Positions 1 to 11,839 of a DNA stretch of 64,000 nt are shown piece by piece (position 1 is the stretch's first letter; each line of letters starts with the position of its first letter). A program made the position numbers and the translations under genes. The DNA comes from Ganoderma boninense (taxonomy: Eukaryota; Basidiomycota; Agaricomycetes; Polyporales; Polyporaceae): assembly GCA_002900995.3 (NCBI GenBank), contig CM035307.1:4243105-4307104 (forward strand), given 5' to 3'. The notes under the pieces were generated by a model. That model was given only the letters and a program-made list of their open reading frames with translations, had not been told where the DNA came from and ran no database searches.

Positions 1-184
1 AATAGTTCCCAGAGGCATACCGAATGAATGGACCAATGCACTTCGCTAACCACTCGGATGACCAATCTACTATGGCGACGATACCCTACGCCCTGCCTGC
101 AAATTCGCAATCAGCACATTTGTGTTGGTAATCTTCTATGTATCTAACACGCCATCTAATACATCTACAATAATTCCTCAACAC

Positions 185-1289
185 TCAGCTGAAGTAGTCT
201 GGAAGGATATACGCGAGCTTCCGTCGATCCTCAGGCTTCTGCTGCTCCGACCGCGGCATGATTGAGTACTTCATCGAGCCGATTTCCTCGGTGAGGAGGT
301 CACCATGCGCCGCAGCACCGTTAAGCTCTTCAAGCACCGTCGCGGCAACCTGCCGCGAGAGGGCCGCGTTGGCGTGCAGGGTCTTGAACACTTCCGCGGC
401 AGTGACCGCGGACTCATTCTCGCGCCACGAGTCATAGTCCGTCACGGTCGCTATCAGAGCATACCCGAGCTCAGCCTCCCTCGCGAGCTTTGCCTCGGGA
501 AGCACGCTCATGTTGATGATGTCGCCGCCCCACTGGCGGTACATCCTGCTCTCCGCGCGGGTCGAAAACTGTGGGCCCTCCATACACACGATCGTCTTGC
601 CTGTGTGCAGCTTTGGCTTCATCGTGCCCTCGCCCTCGCCTGCGGCCTCGACGACTTTGCGAGCGCGCTCCTCGAGCCACGCGATGAGCTTGCCGGAGAA
701 CGGGTCGCCGAACGCGGCGTGCGCAACCACAGAGGTCCCCTCGAAGAAGCTGGCGGGACGCACGCCCTTGGTGCGGTCGATGATCTGGTCCGGGAGGACA
801 AAGTCGCCCGGAGCGAGCTCCTCACGGAGGGAGCCGACCGCGGAGAAGGCGACGATCGCGCGGACGCCGAGCGATTTGAGCGCCGCGATGTTCGCGCGGG
901 CGGGCACGGCGGAGGGCGGGATCGAGTGGCCGACGCCGTGCCGGGCGAGAAAAGCGACTTTGGTGCCAGAGGGGAGGGCGCAGATGGCGATGGGGGAGCT
1001 GGGGAAGCCCCAGGGCTGCGTTTACACGAAAAAAATTGTTAGGGTGTGTCGACGGCGGGCGTGAGGACATGCCGTACCGTTACTGGATTCACATTCTTCC
1101 TGAGTGCAGTCGTAAGTGAGTGCGGTGTCGGTATCGGTGCTGCAGATGTACTTACAGAAGCGTCAAGTTGTCGAGGTGGTAGAGACCGCTTCCACCGATG
1201 ACACCGACGAGAACTGGCAATAAACGTGAATTTTATTATGTTTACCGATGCACCACTGGTAACATACCATTCTCGTTGTCTGAGCTCAT
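185..1289 (-). CDS. MTAP: S-methyl-5'-thioadenosine phosphorylase (MTAP)
   Basis: This gene encodes the methionine-salvage enzyme that splits methylthioadenosine with phosphate into adenine and methylthioribose-1-phosphate; it acts as a cytosolic trimer. I assemble four exons (1289-1268, 1213-1156, 1099-1078, 1015-185) into about 310 aa, the usual length. The phases close exactly, and the product opens [20 protein letters not shown]. Family signatures are the phosphate-loop GVIGGSGLY, the FLARHG segment, [14 protein letters not shown], the [12 protein letters not shown] active-site stretch and [16 protein letters not shown] with the following TDYD. Exons 1 and 3 are only 22 nt each, so simple ORF calling sees only residues from PARANIAAL onward. 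The gene is divergent from the next one. A general purine nucleoside phosphorylase is the alternative, but the NMS...TDYD pattern fits MTAP better. Confidence 0.94.
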
Positions 1290-2042
1290 TTCTATGGCCT
1301 GGCCGCAACGAGGAGATCTTGTATGGCGGAAGCGGAGGGCTGAGAAAATGGAGGAGGGGGAGCGTGACCTTATATAGCAGGATCGATTATGCGATAACAT
1401 CACTGCCAGGTTCCAACCATGGCTAGCGCCCAAACTCGAAGGTTGGAACTTTGATTCCACTCTTTGCAGCCACCCTCTCAACATCCTTCCCCGGTGATTA
1501 AAATTCTTCGTAAGTATGAAGATATATATGCTTAACGTTGTGAGTCTCCTATTTTTCAGGCATTTCTTTCTCCGTGCTCATTTGTTGTCTACCAGGACGA
1601 GAACAATGTCAGTTTGGCACGACGCACGTGTGTCCACCATTTGCCATCGACCACGTCAGACCGCGTCCTCCTCCCAGTCCTCCTCCCAGATCATCCGGGC
1701 ACAAGGCCTCCAAGTTGTAAAACGCGGATATTCGCCTATTTGTTGAGTCTCAAAATTCCCTGCCGAACCAAGAAGGCGTTGAGAAGATAGTGGGCAGCCT
1801 TGCCAATTTGGAAAGCTTCGCAACTCGTGTTGTACCACTGTTTCCCACCGTCACGTTCACGGCAATCCTCAATTGCCCGAGGAAACCAGCTTGCAGTATT
1901 AGGGTGGGTGCCTCATGCAAGCCGCGTTCCTCGTAACTTTGTGATCGATTGCGAGGCCTCTGAATCAGTGGTCTTCGTCGCCGGTCTCATCTTCACACCT
2001 CGCTGTAGTATAGCTCAGTATTCCACTAGTGCCATACTGGAC
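1290..2042. promoter_or_regulatory. Divergent intergenic region between MTAP and the DUF6697-like gene
   Basis: About 750 bases separate the two divergent start codons, so both promoters should lie here. I see no clear TATA box and no convincing coding sequence. The pyrimidine-rich stretch around 1660-1690 (repeated tcctcccag units) could be promoter-like. A further 5' exon of the downstream gene cannot be excluded. Confidence 0.35.
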
Positions 2043-4018
2043 ATGCTGCCGAGTCGCACCTATTCCCCATCCGAAACGTTGAGCGTGCCTGTAAAGGGAG
2101 AGGCAGAAGTCACAAATATTTTGGCAGAGATCCATCTTTCGGTGAGTCCTAGCGCACTTGTCTTGTCTGATGCTTGCGCGTCATATCTGTTCATATCTAG
2201 GAGAATGCGAACGACAGAGAGAGAAAAGTCGTCGCGCTCTCCAGCAGCAAAACGCAGGCACCGCTGAAACAGATTCTGAGATCAGACGCTGATCTCAAGC
2301 CGCTGGTGAGCATGTCGTGATCGTCAGTTCATCGACGTCGTGTCCAACGCCTACTGCAACCTAGAGCACCTCGATTCCAGACATTTACCCCCAATCCGCG
2401 CTTCAGGACACCAAGCCTAAAGTTAAACAGGACGCTCAGGCCCCGGTATGTGATGACCAAGATGCCTTGACTTGCCAAGCTCCTTGTTGACTCAGATATA
2501 CGCGTTTCTTCTCAGGAGTTGGCAAATGAGGAAAATGCGATCATCGTTGCCCCCAAGAACGGCCACGGACGGCCAGCAGTCGAAGTCGTGCTCGCCTCCT
2601 GGAAGGACGTCCGAAAGGCGAAGGCGGATCGCGCTCGTGCCGCGAGAGCGAAGTCCCAAGTGTGCAGTTCACGCAATGCAGCCCCGACACTCGCGGAAGC
2701 GAAGGTCAAGCTTAGTCTCGGAGAAATGGTAGATTTTGATCCTCCCGCAGCGGCCCTGCGTGGTGCCGTCGAGGAGCTGAAGAACGTAAGTCCACGTCCG
2801 ACGGAATCGAGCCGCTCCTATCTCCTGTCGCCAGCCTGCGCGCCATGCTAACCACGCCCACGTCTCCGCCCCAAAGCCCGACGCCAAAGTCAAACAAGAG
2901 CTGCTTCTCAGCGACGAGTTCCTCCTCGACGCCCTGACCTGGGAGGGCATCAACCACCGCCGCCCCGTCCCGCTCCCGAAAGCCATCGCCGAGTTCCCCT
3001 TCTCCCGCATCTACATCTCGCACCTCTACGGGGGCAACCCGCAGGACGTGTTCCCGCCGCCCAGCAGGGAGCGCGTCGCGTGGCACGGGCTCGACGACTG
3101 GGCGTTCCTCTCGCTCGCGTGGAACCCGCACGCGCCGACGCGCCCCGGGTGCTCCGGGCTGTACTTCACGATGGACAGCGCAGCGACGTGCGACGAGCGC
3201 GCGACGCTCGAGCAGGTAAAGCGGACGTTCGTCCGCCTCGGACCCAATCGCTGGATCTACCTGGGGCAGTACGCGTTCACCCCGGGCGCGTCGCTTACTG
3301 CGGCGCTGTGGACGGAGCAGAGGATCCAGGTCCGTGCATCGCATTTGCGTTAGCGTCCACGTCCGAGTACTGCGTCCGTGACTCGCGGGCGTGGTGGTCT
3401 GAGTAATATTGATGTTCTGGCATAATGCTCGTGCTTGCGGCATGCCAGGTCCGCCGTGCGTGGGCGAGGGGCGTCCTCCTCAAGGGCTGGGGAGAGAAGG
3501 TGCTCCTGCGCATTTGGTTCCGCCGCGAGCGGGGTGTCGACTTCGAGCCGGACAAGGACGACATGGAGGACGCCAAGCGGCAGATCGAGCAGATCCGCAG
3601 GGTCATGTCCGAAGAAGACGTTATGGGAGCCTATGATAGGGGAGAGGAGGTGCGTTTGGCTCTTGAACATTCAATGTGCGACGTCGCTCATCGGTAATGT
3701 ACCGTGCGCATACAGGAGATCGGGACGTTCAGGATGGTGTGCACTGGGTACGACGCGGAGTTCCTCCGCATCCTGCAGCGGAACGCGCACAGCTTCGTCC
3801 CTCCACCTCCCAAGCCCAAGAATGTGAAGGCCAAGAATAGCAAGCCGAAGCAGGGGCGCGATACTTCTCCGAGAGGAGCGAAGCGCAAGGCTGGGACTCC
3901 CAGCGACGCCAGCGCCAAGGGCAGGGCCGAGGCGAAGCTTGAGTCAGGCGAGGATGATTGCCAAAAGGCTTTTGTGACCACAGCACGGGCGAACAACAAG
4001 CGTCGCAAATTGGCGTGA
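2043..4018 (+). CDS. Nuclear-type hypothetical protein with a DUF6697-like domain
   Basis: Seven exons (2043-2141, 2201-2305, 2365-2445, 2516-2785, 2877-3329, 3449-3649, 3716-4018) join in frame to about 503 aa; every exon but the last is an exact multiple of three. Residues 1-190 are polar and charged, probably disordered. From about 250 to 450 lies a folded region with W-E-G-I, FSRIYISHLYGGNPQDVFPP, W-H-G-L-D-D, NPHAP-x-x-PG-x-x-GL and W-x-YLGQY. This resembles the basidiomycete DUF6697 domain as I remember it. The C-terminus is Lys/Pro-rich and ends NNKRRKLA, a likely nuclear localisation signal. No catalytic motif is visible and the function is unknown. The ATG at 2043 is the first in frame after a stop; an extra upstream exon is possible. 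Confidence 0.75.
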
Positions 4019-5279
4019 TGTGTACTTGCGTTCCGTCCGTGCTATGGCCGCGTGCTATGCAATCAGCAGGATTCCGCAAGCGGGTAGCAGAGGTCGTCTT
4101 GCCAGCTTCGTCATCCATGTGTAATGTACGGGTGCAGGCTTTGAAGCCACGCTGTTCCAGTCGCTGGCCCCACCTTCGACGACAGATGGGCTGCGTATTC
4201 GCTGTCACAGTTGGACGTCTGGCCTCGCAGGGAGATATCTCCCAATTTCAACCAGTACGCCACACTGATGACTCTTCCTACGGCTTTCAAAGCACCGGAA
4301 TGCTGAGGTGTCAATTGCCGCTACCCCGTTAGTAACGAATGCCGGCTTGTCATGAGCATCCGAGGTTTTAACGCACCGCCCAGCATGCGCAGGTACGCCA
4401 TGGTTGTTTTCCGTCATGTCACGAGTTTTCTAATTTCTATATTCGCGCCACTTGTGCGCGGCGTCAGATACATGTCTCCTTCCGATGGAAACGGTTTGCA
4501 ACTTTCTTTGACTTGGTCTACTTCAGACGAACTGTTTCATTGGCACAATACTAGAAATGTGGACCAAATATAGCATAACAAGCAAAGCCTAGTAGGAGGC
4601 TAGTATACTGACCTGCAGTGCATCGCTCTGAAGCCAAAAAATAACGTTTTGAACGCCAACCATCTCGCCATCGCCCTCTGACGACATGCCTTGAATGACG
4701 CCCGCAGGCCACTGACAGTATTCGGATATGTATCATGACATCCGTAAGTCCTCTCACCATTGTCGTTGTAAGTTGTCATGGTGGGGATGCGGGCCCGTAC
4801 CTATGTCGTTATTGCGTTCAGTCGCTGACCAAGCATGTGAGCGGAACGTTACCTTAACAGGTTTCAGCACTCACAAGTCGAGCTCCCAGTACCCTGCATG
4901 GCATGCGGTATGCGTCGCCTGATTCGAGGAGGACTACTGCGTAGTGGAGGGGAACCACGCGTCATGCACAGGCCGTCGGCTTTTGAGGACCACATCGGGG
5001 GAGGGGCGGCCTGATTGCTTGAACGAAGCGCGCCAGGGGCTGAGTGCTGGCGACTACTGTCCGAATGGGCAACGATGGCGCCGCTCTACCATAACCTTAA
5101 GGGCTGTCATACGGCGCGGCTGGGAGCGCCCCACCGACTAACGCCTCGGCGGGGGGCTGGGGTGTATAAAACCCATTAGGGAACGACGTCCAGGGGCACG
5201 CTGAACTTCACCAACCTCTACCGGGACATCGAGCACCGACACCGGCCCCAATACCGATTTCAATACCAGTAGCTTGAAG
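4019..5279. other. Intergenic region with candidate TATA box
   Basis: I see no credible coding sequence in these 1.26 kb; open frames are short and overlap on both strands. A TATAAA at 5164-5169 lies about 110 bases before the ATG at 5280, a plausible core promoter for the secreted gene that follows. Confidence 0.4.
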
Positions 5280-6036
5280 ATGCGCTGCCCCTCGTTCCTC
5301 TCGTCGCTCGCCGCCGTCCTTGCTGCATCCACAGCCGCCGTGCTCGCGCAGAGCCCGCTCCCGACGCCCAAGTTCGAGGCGCTCTTCGCAGGGCAGTTCA
5401 CCATCAGCTCCAGCCCCAACACGACCGGCCCGTTCGGCACCCGTGTCCACTTTGTCATTAGCGGGTGAGTCCTGCAGGGAGATGGCGCGTTGTACTTCGT
5501 AACGAAATGTTGACGAGGGGTTCAGAGGGACCCTCGCGGACGCAAAGACTGGGAAGACCGTCGCGTCCATCCTCTCGTTCGCGGACGACGGAATCGTCAG
5601 CGACTCTGGGCTGTTCTTCCCGGACTCGGTCATCCCGATGACCTGGAACGTTGACGGCCACCTCGCGTCCATCAGGGTCACCGGCATCGGGTGAGTCCGA
5701 GTCCTGGAGGCTACGGGCCTCTAAAGTCATGGCGCGGAAGCGCTCCGAAGTCGGGAGGCTGAATAAACATTGCGCGAACAGGAACCTGGACAACGGATCG
5801 ATGAGCTACGCGTAAGTCCGCACAACCATAACCATGGGCGCCGCGCGGGTGGAGGCGTCGCAGCAGACTAGACGTACCAGGCTGACGTCATGGGGCCCTT
5901 CAGGCACGTCGAGACGGACTCACCGACGTACTCGTGGATGACCAGTAACTTCTTCATCACGAAGCTTGCGGCGACGGACCCGACGCAGCCGGTCTTCACG
6001 ATATATGGCGTGGCGAACGGGACCACGTCGTACTGA
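5280..6036 (+). CDS. Secreted DUF3237-like protein, copy 1
   Basis: Four exons (5280-5464, 5526-5690, 5782-5811, 5904-6036) give 170 aa. Residues 1-23 form a signal peptide (MRCPSFLSSLAAVLAASTAA, cleavage near AQS). The mature part carries FEALFAGQF, TGPFGTRVH, GGTLADAKTGKTVA and near the end HVETDSPTYSW with FFI. The GTR...GG and ETD-P-Y-W-N/S blocks resemble DUF3237 (UPF0311), a small beta-barrel family of unknown function. Two paralogues in this window have the same four exons and phases; exon 1 is 185 nt here and in copy 2, and exon 3 is 30 nt in both. The role is unknown; an extracellular place is inferred from the signal peptide. A TATAAA lies 110 bases upstream. Confidence 0.85.
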
Positions 6037-9000
6037 AGCGACATTGCGGGGGCGACAAAGGACTAGGGCATCGGTTAGGACTTCATAATGATGTCACGAG
6101 CTCAGACCTTTAGGCACCTACGACCTCTCTTTAGCCACAAGACTGTAGCATTGATATAGCTCATGTATGGACGTGCCATTCTTATGGCTATTTTATTCTT
6201 GGACGCAACTTCGCAATGAACAAGAAGCGGCTAAAGGTTTCGGATACCTCATGTACTCCGACAGCAAACGTCAGGGGCGAACCACCCAGTAATCAGAGGA
6301 TTCCTGCGAGACGGTCAAGGGTGCCGGTGAGGCACATCAGCTAGCCATGGTATTAGAGTGGATGCCACACAGCCTACCGCTGAGCGTCACGACGCCCGCT
6401 AAATCAGCGCACGTATTGAAGGAGATAGACATATCCATACCTGACTGGCCACGGCTTTCTTTCTTACAAAGCTTGACAAGTGCGCGAAGATGAGATGCCT
6501 TCTCTTCTCTTCGGCATTTATTGGGCTCGAGGTTCCGCTTCTAGCCATTGTATCTGCGCTGTCCTCGAGATGTGTTGATCGCCGCAGTGCCGGCGGGTGC
6601 ATTCGAAGGCCACGAGGGCCACTTCCGCCACGACACGCTCATTGGGTAACTAACTGGAGTTTGACCGTGGCTGCTCCGCCTAGCTAGGGGACAGCAGGAA
6701 CGCCCAGTCCGCCGAAATAGTCGAGACTCTGTTCGTGAGCAGATAATGCCAGATGGGCAACAGCCATATGGCGAGGAACTTCCGGGGAGTCGCGTTATCG
6801 CCCAGAAGGCGAAGCTGAATGGTTCATGATAGAGACATGACGACGGAGAAGAAAGGGATTGACTTGGTGCTTGTTGTACATTTGCTGGGCGGTGGAACTA
6901 CTCCCACATGAGCCGGATTCGTGCATGTAATAGGTTACAGGTCCTCGAGCGATGCGACTTAGACTCACCCAAATGACGTCCTCCCTAATAAGAATGCCAT
7001 GGCCGTTTCAAAGCGGTCTACCGAAGTTCCTATCCTCAAAGTCTATGGCGCCATTTTCGCGCCATCTTGCTCTGCCTCGCCTTGACCTTGGAATGGTCCT
7101 TAACGTTCGTGCGTGTTCGAGGAATTCATAGACCCTTGAATATGTCCCTGAGGTTGGCAAGCAGGGATTGAAGGGGCCGAACTTTGTCGTGCCTGGTGAC
7201 GCAGGCGTTCTCCGGCTTCAAAAGCCCTATGACAGCAAAGCCCGCCAGCATTGACATGACAGCGTGCGGAGAGAGGGGACGGCGCGGTCTCTGCATAGAG
7301 GGGAATCGCATTGAGTCCACCATAGCTCCTACTCAACACACGGTCATTTATCTATTTTTAGACACCTTAGCAGTCCAAGTGATAAACTTGACAAGAGGCG
7401 CACCTTCAGCGCATTGGCGGTGCCGAGGGTTGCCTTTGGGGGTATATGTTCTCAAGAGCCTGAGAGATACAAAGAAATTCTAGTTCGAAGCCAGTGTGCT
7501 AGTTGTGATGCTGAGCTGGGCAGACGGCGGTTTGACATCGCACGTACCTCGCTGAGCAGCAATTCGCACCTTCATGGCTCACTTTTGGCCGATGCCAAGT
7601 AAACAACAGTGCCAGCTGCGGAGCTGACACCAGCTTCATGGGTGGAAGGTAGACTGAACAGGAAGCACTCACGCCTCTCATTGCTGATGCTCATCGGCGT
7701 CTTTTCCCGGGCCCAGATCAACGCCCTGCCCGCACAAAAGCCCTTCCGCTTCATACACCCGATGGACTCCTGGTAACATCCTCGACCGGCGCCGTCGAAA
7801 CCCCGGTAGAGCTGTTGTGCGAGCCTTTCCGCTATATGGTTGCCAAGCAAGGATGTTGCTACCTCGGGACGATGAGTTAGCCGCGTGTCGGATGTGGAGA
7901 ATGAGAGGACGAGATTGCTGCAATACTGATAAACACGAAAGGCGGTCCCGATCAATGTCCCGATTAGAAAACTGGCCGCTGGCGCAGTGATAATCAACTT
8001 ACTAATCCTTGAGGCGGTCATTGAAAAGCTGGCGTCTTATGTGAGAAAGGCATTGGGTCAGTACCGACGGGCCCAAGACGCTAGATAGCGACGTACTCTA
8101 TCATGAACCTAAACTGTGCACGCCCGTCGCCCTGTACACTGGAGTCAACTCGATGAGGTGTCTGTGGTCGCGCATCGAGATCGAATTCAAGAAGAGCACA
8201 TTAGACGGCTCGCCGGGCAAGATTCATGTTATCAGGAACCACGAGACCGGTTCGAGTTCGAGAATGTAATTGAGTTGTACCTGTAGAGTCGGGACTGAGT
8301 AGGCTCGTCTCCCCTTCAGGCTCAACGTCGACTCAGCTGACATCCCACCTTGGCATTGCGCCCGTCTTGACCGTTTGGCCGCTGGCCTTATTCAGGTTCC
8401 CATCTGCCTGTCAGCTCCAACAATGTCAATGTACAGCTATAGCGCGCTATCAAGTATCGTACCGTCGTTGCCCGCTTATGTGGGAGCGCTATACAGTCTG
8501 ATAGTACGCGGTCTTGCCCGGCTAATCGGGTTCCTTTCCAAGCACAGGGCCAGCGGGCTAAAAAATCAAGCATCGACCAATGGACGAGGAACGGACATTG
8601 CTTCGTGAGCAATGAATCGCGCGGGCCGCTGGCGGACGAAGAATAGTCGCCTTTGTCGCCTGTTGGCGACACGATGGCGAGCGTTGCACTGTGAAACACG
8701 CGCAGGCAGAGGTGGAAATAGGAAATCTTGCTTAGTCGATCGTCGCTACCTGTATTTGGTTCTCCGTTTGGCTCTCCAAACTGTCATCTCCGTCCCTAAG
8801 GATTTGGAAGGATATGTGACAATTCGCCTACCTGTGCGCATCTACTAGTAGGCTAGCCACCAGCTTGGCGCATAGGCCCGTTTCTCGTACGACATGTCTT
8901 GCAGTCGTATCAAGCCAGCTGACCCTATCGCAAGATATAGCTCTTTCCAATACTTGCAGCGTTAGACTGATACGGATCTAGAAATACAGCTCTCGGATCA

Positions 9001-9073
9001 ATCCATACCCCGACAGCTATAAAGAAGCAGTACAGCAACTCACTTTCGCCAGTCCATCTCCAAAAATCCCGGG
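6037..9073. other. 3 kb intergenic region
   Basis: No gene can be supported. The longest candidate is a minus-strand open frame at 7572-8021 with a hydrophobic N-terminus, but it has no recognisable motif and competing frames lie opposite. A TATAAA near 9017-9022, about 55 bases before the ATG at 9074, is a plausible core promoter for the next gene. Confidence 0.35.
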
Positions 9074-9756
9074 ATGCAGCTCCTTTGTCTCTTCATATCC
9101 GTCTGGGCCCTTCTCGTCCCCCTGTCTGCGGTTTCTACCCACCATATTGTCCTCCCTCCTCCACAATTCGAGCCACTCTTTGTCGCTACACTCGATCTTC
9201 TATCTATCCGAAACCTCACCGGACCATTTGGTACACGAGTTTATAGCACGAGTAGCATGTTCGTAAGGCCTTTTGTCGTTCTCAAGGACATTTTGCTCAC
9301 TCGTGTGTAGTGGAAACATCACCGACGCAAAGACAGGCGAACTGGTGGGGACCATCATGGAGAACCATGACAATGGCCTCATCGCCGAGGGCATCTTCTT
9401 CTCGAGAGTCGTCCTGCCCGTCATCTGGACGGTAGACCAAACTTTCGCGTCTATCTCTTGCATGGGCGTGGGGTGAGTTCAATGGCGCAAACTTTTCGAG
9501 ACAAATGTGTACTAACATCTTTTCGGGGAACATAGCGTTTCCGGGGAGATGTCGATGAGCTACTTGTAAGTCAAAGCATCGGCAATACGAGCTGCATGAC
9601 AGTACATTACTCACCCAATCGCCCTATGACAGACACCTCGAGACGGACTCGCCGACATGGTCGTCGTTGAGCCGCCGCTTCCTGTTTTCAACGCTCTCAT
9701 TCACCGGCGCAGACCAAACAGCCTCCACGATATACGGCGAGATGACTCAATATTAG
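9074..9756 (+). CDS. Secreted DUF3237-like protein, copy 2
   Basis: Four exons (9074-9258, 9311-9472, 9536-9565, 9633-9756) give about 166 aa. The signal peptide is MQLLCLFISVWALLVPLSAV. Conserved blocks match copy 1: FEPLFVATL, LTGPFGTRVY, DAKTGELVGTI, MSMSYL and HLETDSPTWSS. The first donor, gttcgt, is weak but is the one that keeps the phase-2 junction seen in both paralogues. This copy diverges most near the C-terminus (SLSRRFLFSTLSF) and lacks the aromatic run YSW/YAW after ETDSPT. It lies 3 kb downstream of copy 1 on the same strand, consistent with an old tandem duplication. Function is unknown. Confidence 0.82.
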
Positions 9757-10027
9757 AGACACGCACCCTCGAACGCTGTTCACGTCTTGGTTGAGTCAGC
9801 TAGCGTTCTGCATTCAGGCTTATACTACTCGTGTGCGGAGGATTCAGAATGACGATGGCCCCATGCAATATGAACCTGAAAACCAAGTACGGACATACCC
9901 AACCTTTCTAAACATAGGAATTCTGACACGCACGACGCCTGAAGCCCAATCATCAGCCAGCCAGTCACGTAAAGCCCACACTCAACCAAAATCTGACATT
10001 CGGATCGTCCGCAATTGCGCAGCGTCC
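9757..10027. other. Short convergent intergenic stretch
   Basis: The 3' ends of the secreted protein gene (+) and the orphan gene (-) face each other here. Nothing else is visible; terminators should lie in this stretch but no clear polyadenylation motif was identified. Confidence 0.25.
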
Positions 10028-11395
10028 TCACGGCCGCCACGCTGGTCTCCCTGCGCTCCCCGCCGCCTCGTTCATGGGTGTCATCCAGTACGACCAGAAC
10101 CTAAGCTGGTTCCCCAACGAACTCTCCGCAGCTGCCGAGTCCGCAGAGCTGGGTGGCGCGAGCGAGTTGGGGGACAGCCCCCGAACCTTGCTCGGACCCC
10201 CGCGCGTCCCTTGTGCTCGCCCCGCCGACATGCGCCACTCCGGCGACGCGCGGTCGCGCTGGAACGCAAAAACGTCGCGTTCGAGCTTCTTCTCCCTGCC
10301 TGGACCAGCGCGGAACACCATACGTTGTTCCACGCCCAGCGGCAGCCGCCCCACGAGGCGCTTGGCGGGCGCGGCGGGCGGGACGCGTTCGGTCACGGTG
10401 ACTGGGGTGGTGACCTTGGCGGACATGACAAACGGCTGGCCAAGCGTCGTCCGCGACTGCGACGAGAACTGTGTCGATGACTGCGGCGTGGCTCTGGGGT
10501 CGTCGCGGACTTGAATCGCGCTGAAGACGCGCCGGTCCCGACGCTCGCGGGCGCGCGCCCGGGCCTCGTCGCTTGGCGAGGGCAGGTTGTCGTAAAGCCT
10601 GCCGTTGAGTGCGCCTAGCCCGTCGAACGGAGAGCCGTCGTCCTTGACAAGCGCGGTGAAGCCGAGACCGACGAGGCGAGAAGGACGGGAAGAGCCGAAG
10701 CCTATTGTGCTGTTGCTGGTGTCGAACGAGCTGTCGTCAGGGAAGAGAGCCTTCGCGGGAGTACAGTCTGCAGAGGAGCTGGAGGTGTCGGCGTCAGAGG
10801 GGTGCGAGTGCTCGAGCGGCGGCGGGGTGCTGTTCTTCCCAAGAGCGAGAGATGCAGAGGGACGGGCGGCGAAGGGGTGGCGCCTATCTTCGTAGGCTTC
10901 ACCAAAGAACATGGCTCGCTTGGCTTGTGTGAGGGGACCAGATGGGTTAGGAAGGTCACTCGTATCCGAGGAGTCCTCAGAGGCGGCGGAGCTACGAAGA
11001 GTCTTGGACGCAAGCGGAAGACGGACAGAGGAACGAGACTTGCTGCCCTGCCGGGAGAGTGTCTGAAGTTGCGAGAACGTACTGGAGAGAGACGATGCCC
11101 GGCTGCTACGAGAACCCTGCGATGCGTTCTCCTTCCTCACGACGACGTTGAAGAAGTGCAGGATGTCGTCCATGTCGAGTGAGGGCGGGGACCTAGCCTT
11201 GACGAGGTAGGGGTGGCGCATGGCACGAGACGAATACGATTCGCCGGAAGGAGAAAGTTTGACAAGTTTGTAGTCCTCCAGAGCTCCGGTGGTTGGGTCG
11301 GAAAGTTTGATGACTGATTGACCGGGCGGTATACAAGCGAAGACGATGCGAGACAAGGCCCGGATAAAATCTTCAGATTGTTGCACCGGGGTCAT
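10028..11395 (-). CDS. Ser/Pro-rich orphan protein
   Basis: A single open frame of about 455 aa if the ATG at 11395 (MTPVQQSEDFIRALSRIV) is used. The frame stays open upstream to 11635, but that part reads as low-complexity leader, and 11395 directly precedes the most structured segment. Residues 1-90 look folded (QSEDFIRALSRIVFACIPPG, then a DYKLVKLSPSGESYSSRAMR stretch and DMDDILHFFNVVVRKE). The rest is rich in Ser, Pro and Arg, with runs such as SSTFSQLQTLSRQGSKSRSS, typical of disordered regulatory proteins. There is no transmembrane segment and no known catalytic motif. I do not recognise the family. An intron near 11400-11500 is possible, with a short upstream exon. Confidence 0.6.
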   Translation of the reverse strand: MTPVQQSEDFIRALSRIVFACIPPGQSVIKLSDPTTGALEDYKLVKLSPSGESYSSRAMRHPYLVKARSPPSLDMDDILHFFNVVVRKENASQGSRSSRASSLSSTFSQLQTLSRQGSKSRSSVRLPLASKTLRSSAASEDSSDTSDLPNPSGPLTQAKRAMFFGEAYEDRRHPFAARPSASLALGKNSTPPPLEHSHPSDADTSSSSADCTPAKALFPDDSSFDTSNSTIGFGSSRPSRLVGLGFTALVKDDGSPFDGLGALNGRLYDNLPSPSDEARARARERRDRRVFSAIQVRDDPRATPQSSTQFSSQSRTTLGQPFVMSAKVTTPVTVTERVPPAAPAKRLVGRLPLGVEQRMVFRAGPGREKKLERDVFAFQRDRASPEWRMSAGRAQGTRGGPSKVRGLSPNSLAPPSSADSAAAESSLGNQLRFWSYWMTPMNEAAGSAGRPAWRP

Positions 11396-11839
11396 GTTGG
11401 AGGATCTGGGATGGCGAGGGATACCTGGTGGGACGCTGCAGGAAGAGAAGTGGGGGCTGGGGAGCTGCAAAGACTCACCAGGGTTTGATATCGTCATTTG
11501 TGGCCGAAATGGCTGACATCTTGGGAGGCTTCCTCGGTGACGAGTGACGTCAGATCCCTCGTTATGGCCAAAGACCAATGCGTCCGAGGGTCGTTGGACA
11601 GGCCTGGCGGGCATGGAGGAATCGCAGAGCATCATGGCGGGACAGAGCGACGGAGGTCATGATGGTCGAGTTCCGGAACGTAAACGTTGGATTTTGAAGC
11701 GCCAGGGACGGTCGCTTCCCACCTCCGAGTCGTCGCCAACAGCGGCAGTCATCCAGCTTGAATCCGACAGCCATCCCTAAGGAAGCTCGAGAGTCCCGCG
11801 TAAGTGTTAAAACTAACTGAAAGAGATATGCCCCCGTTC

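Noticed and set aside
305..1064. Two long plus-strand open frames opposite MTAP
   Set aside because: They are antisense shadows of the GC-rich MTAP exon 4; no domain, and the minus strand encodes a complete family match.
7572..8021. Minus-strand frame of 149 codons with hydrophobic start
   Set aside because: No recognisable motif, no splice-consistent extension, and equally long frames overlap it; support is too thin to call a gene.
11396..11635. N-terminal extension of the Ser/Pro-rich orphan
   Set aside because: The frame is open but low in structure and overlaps likely promoter or 5' leader; the ATG at 11395 fits better.
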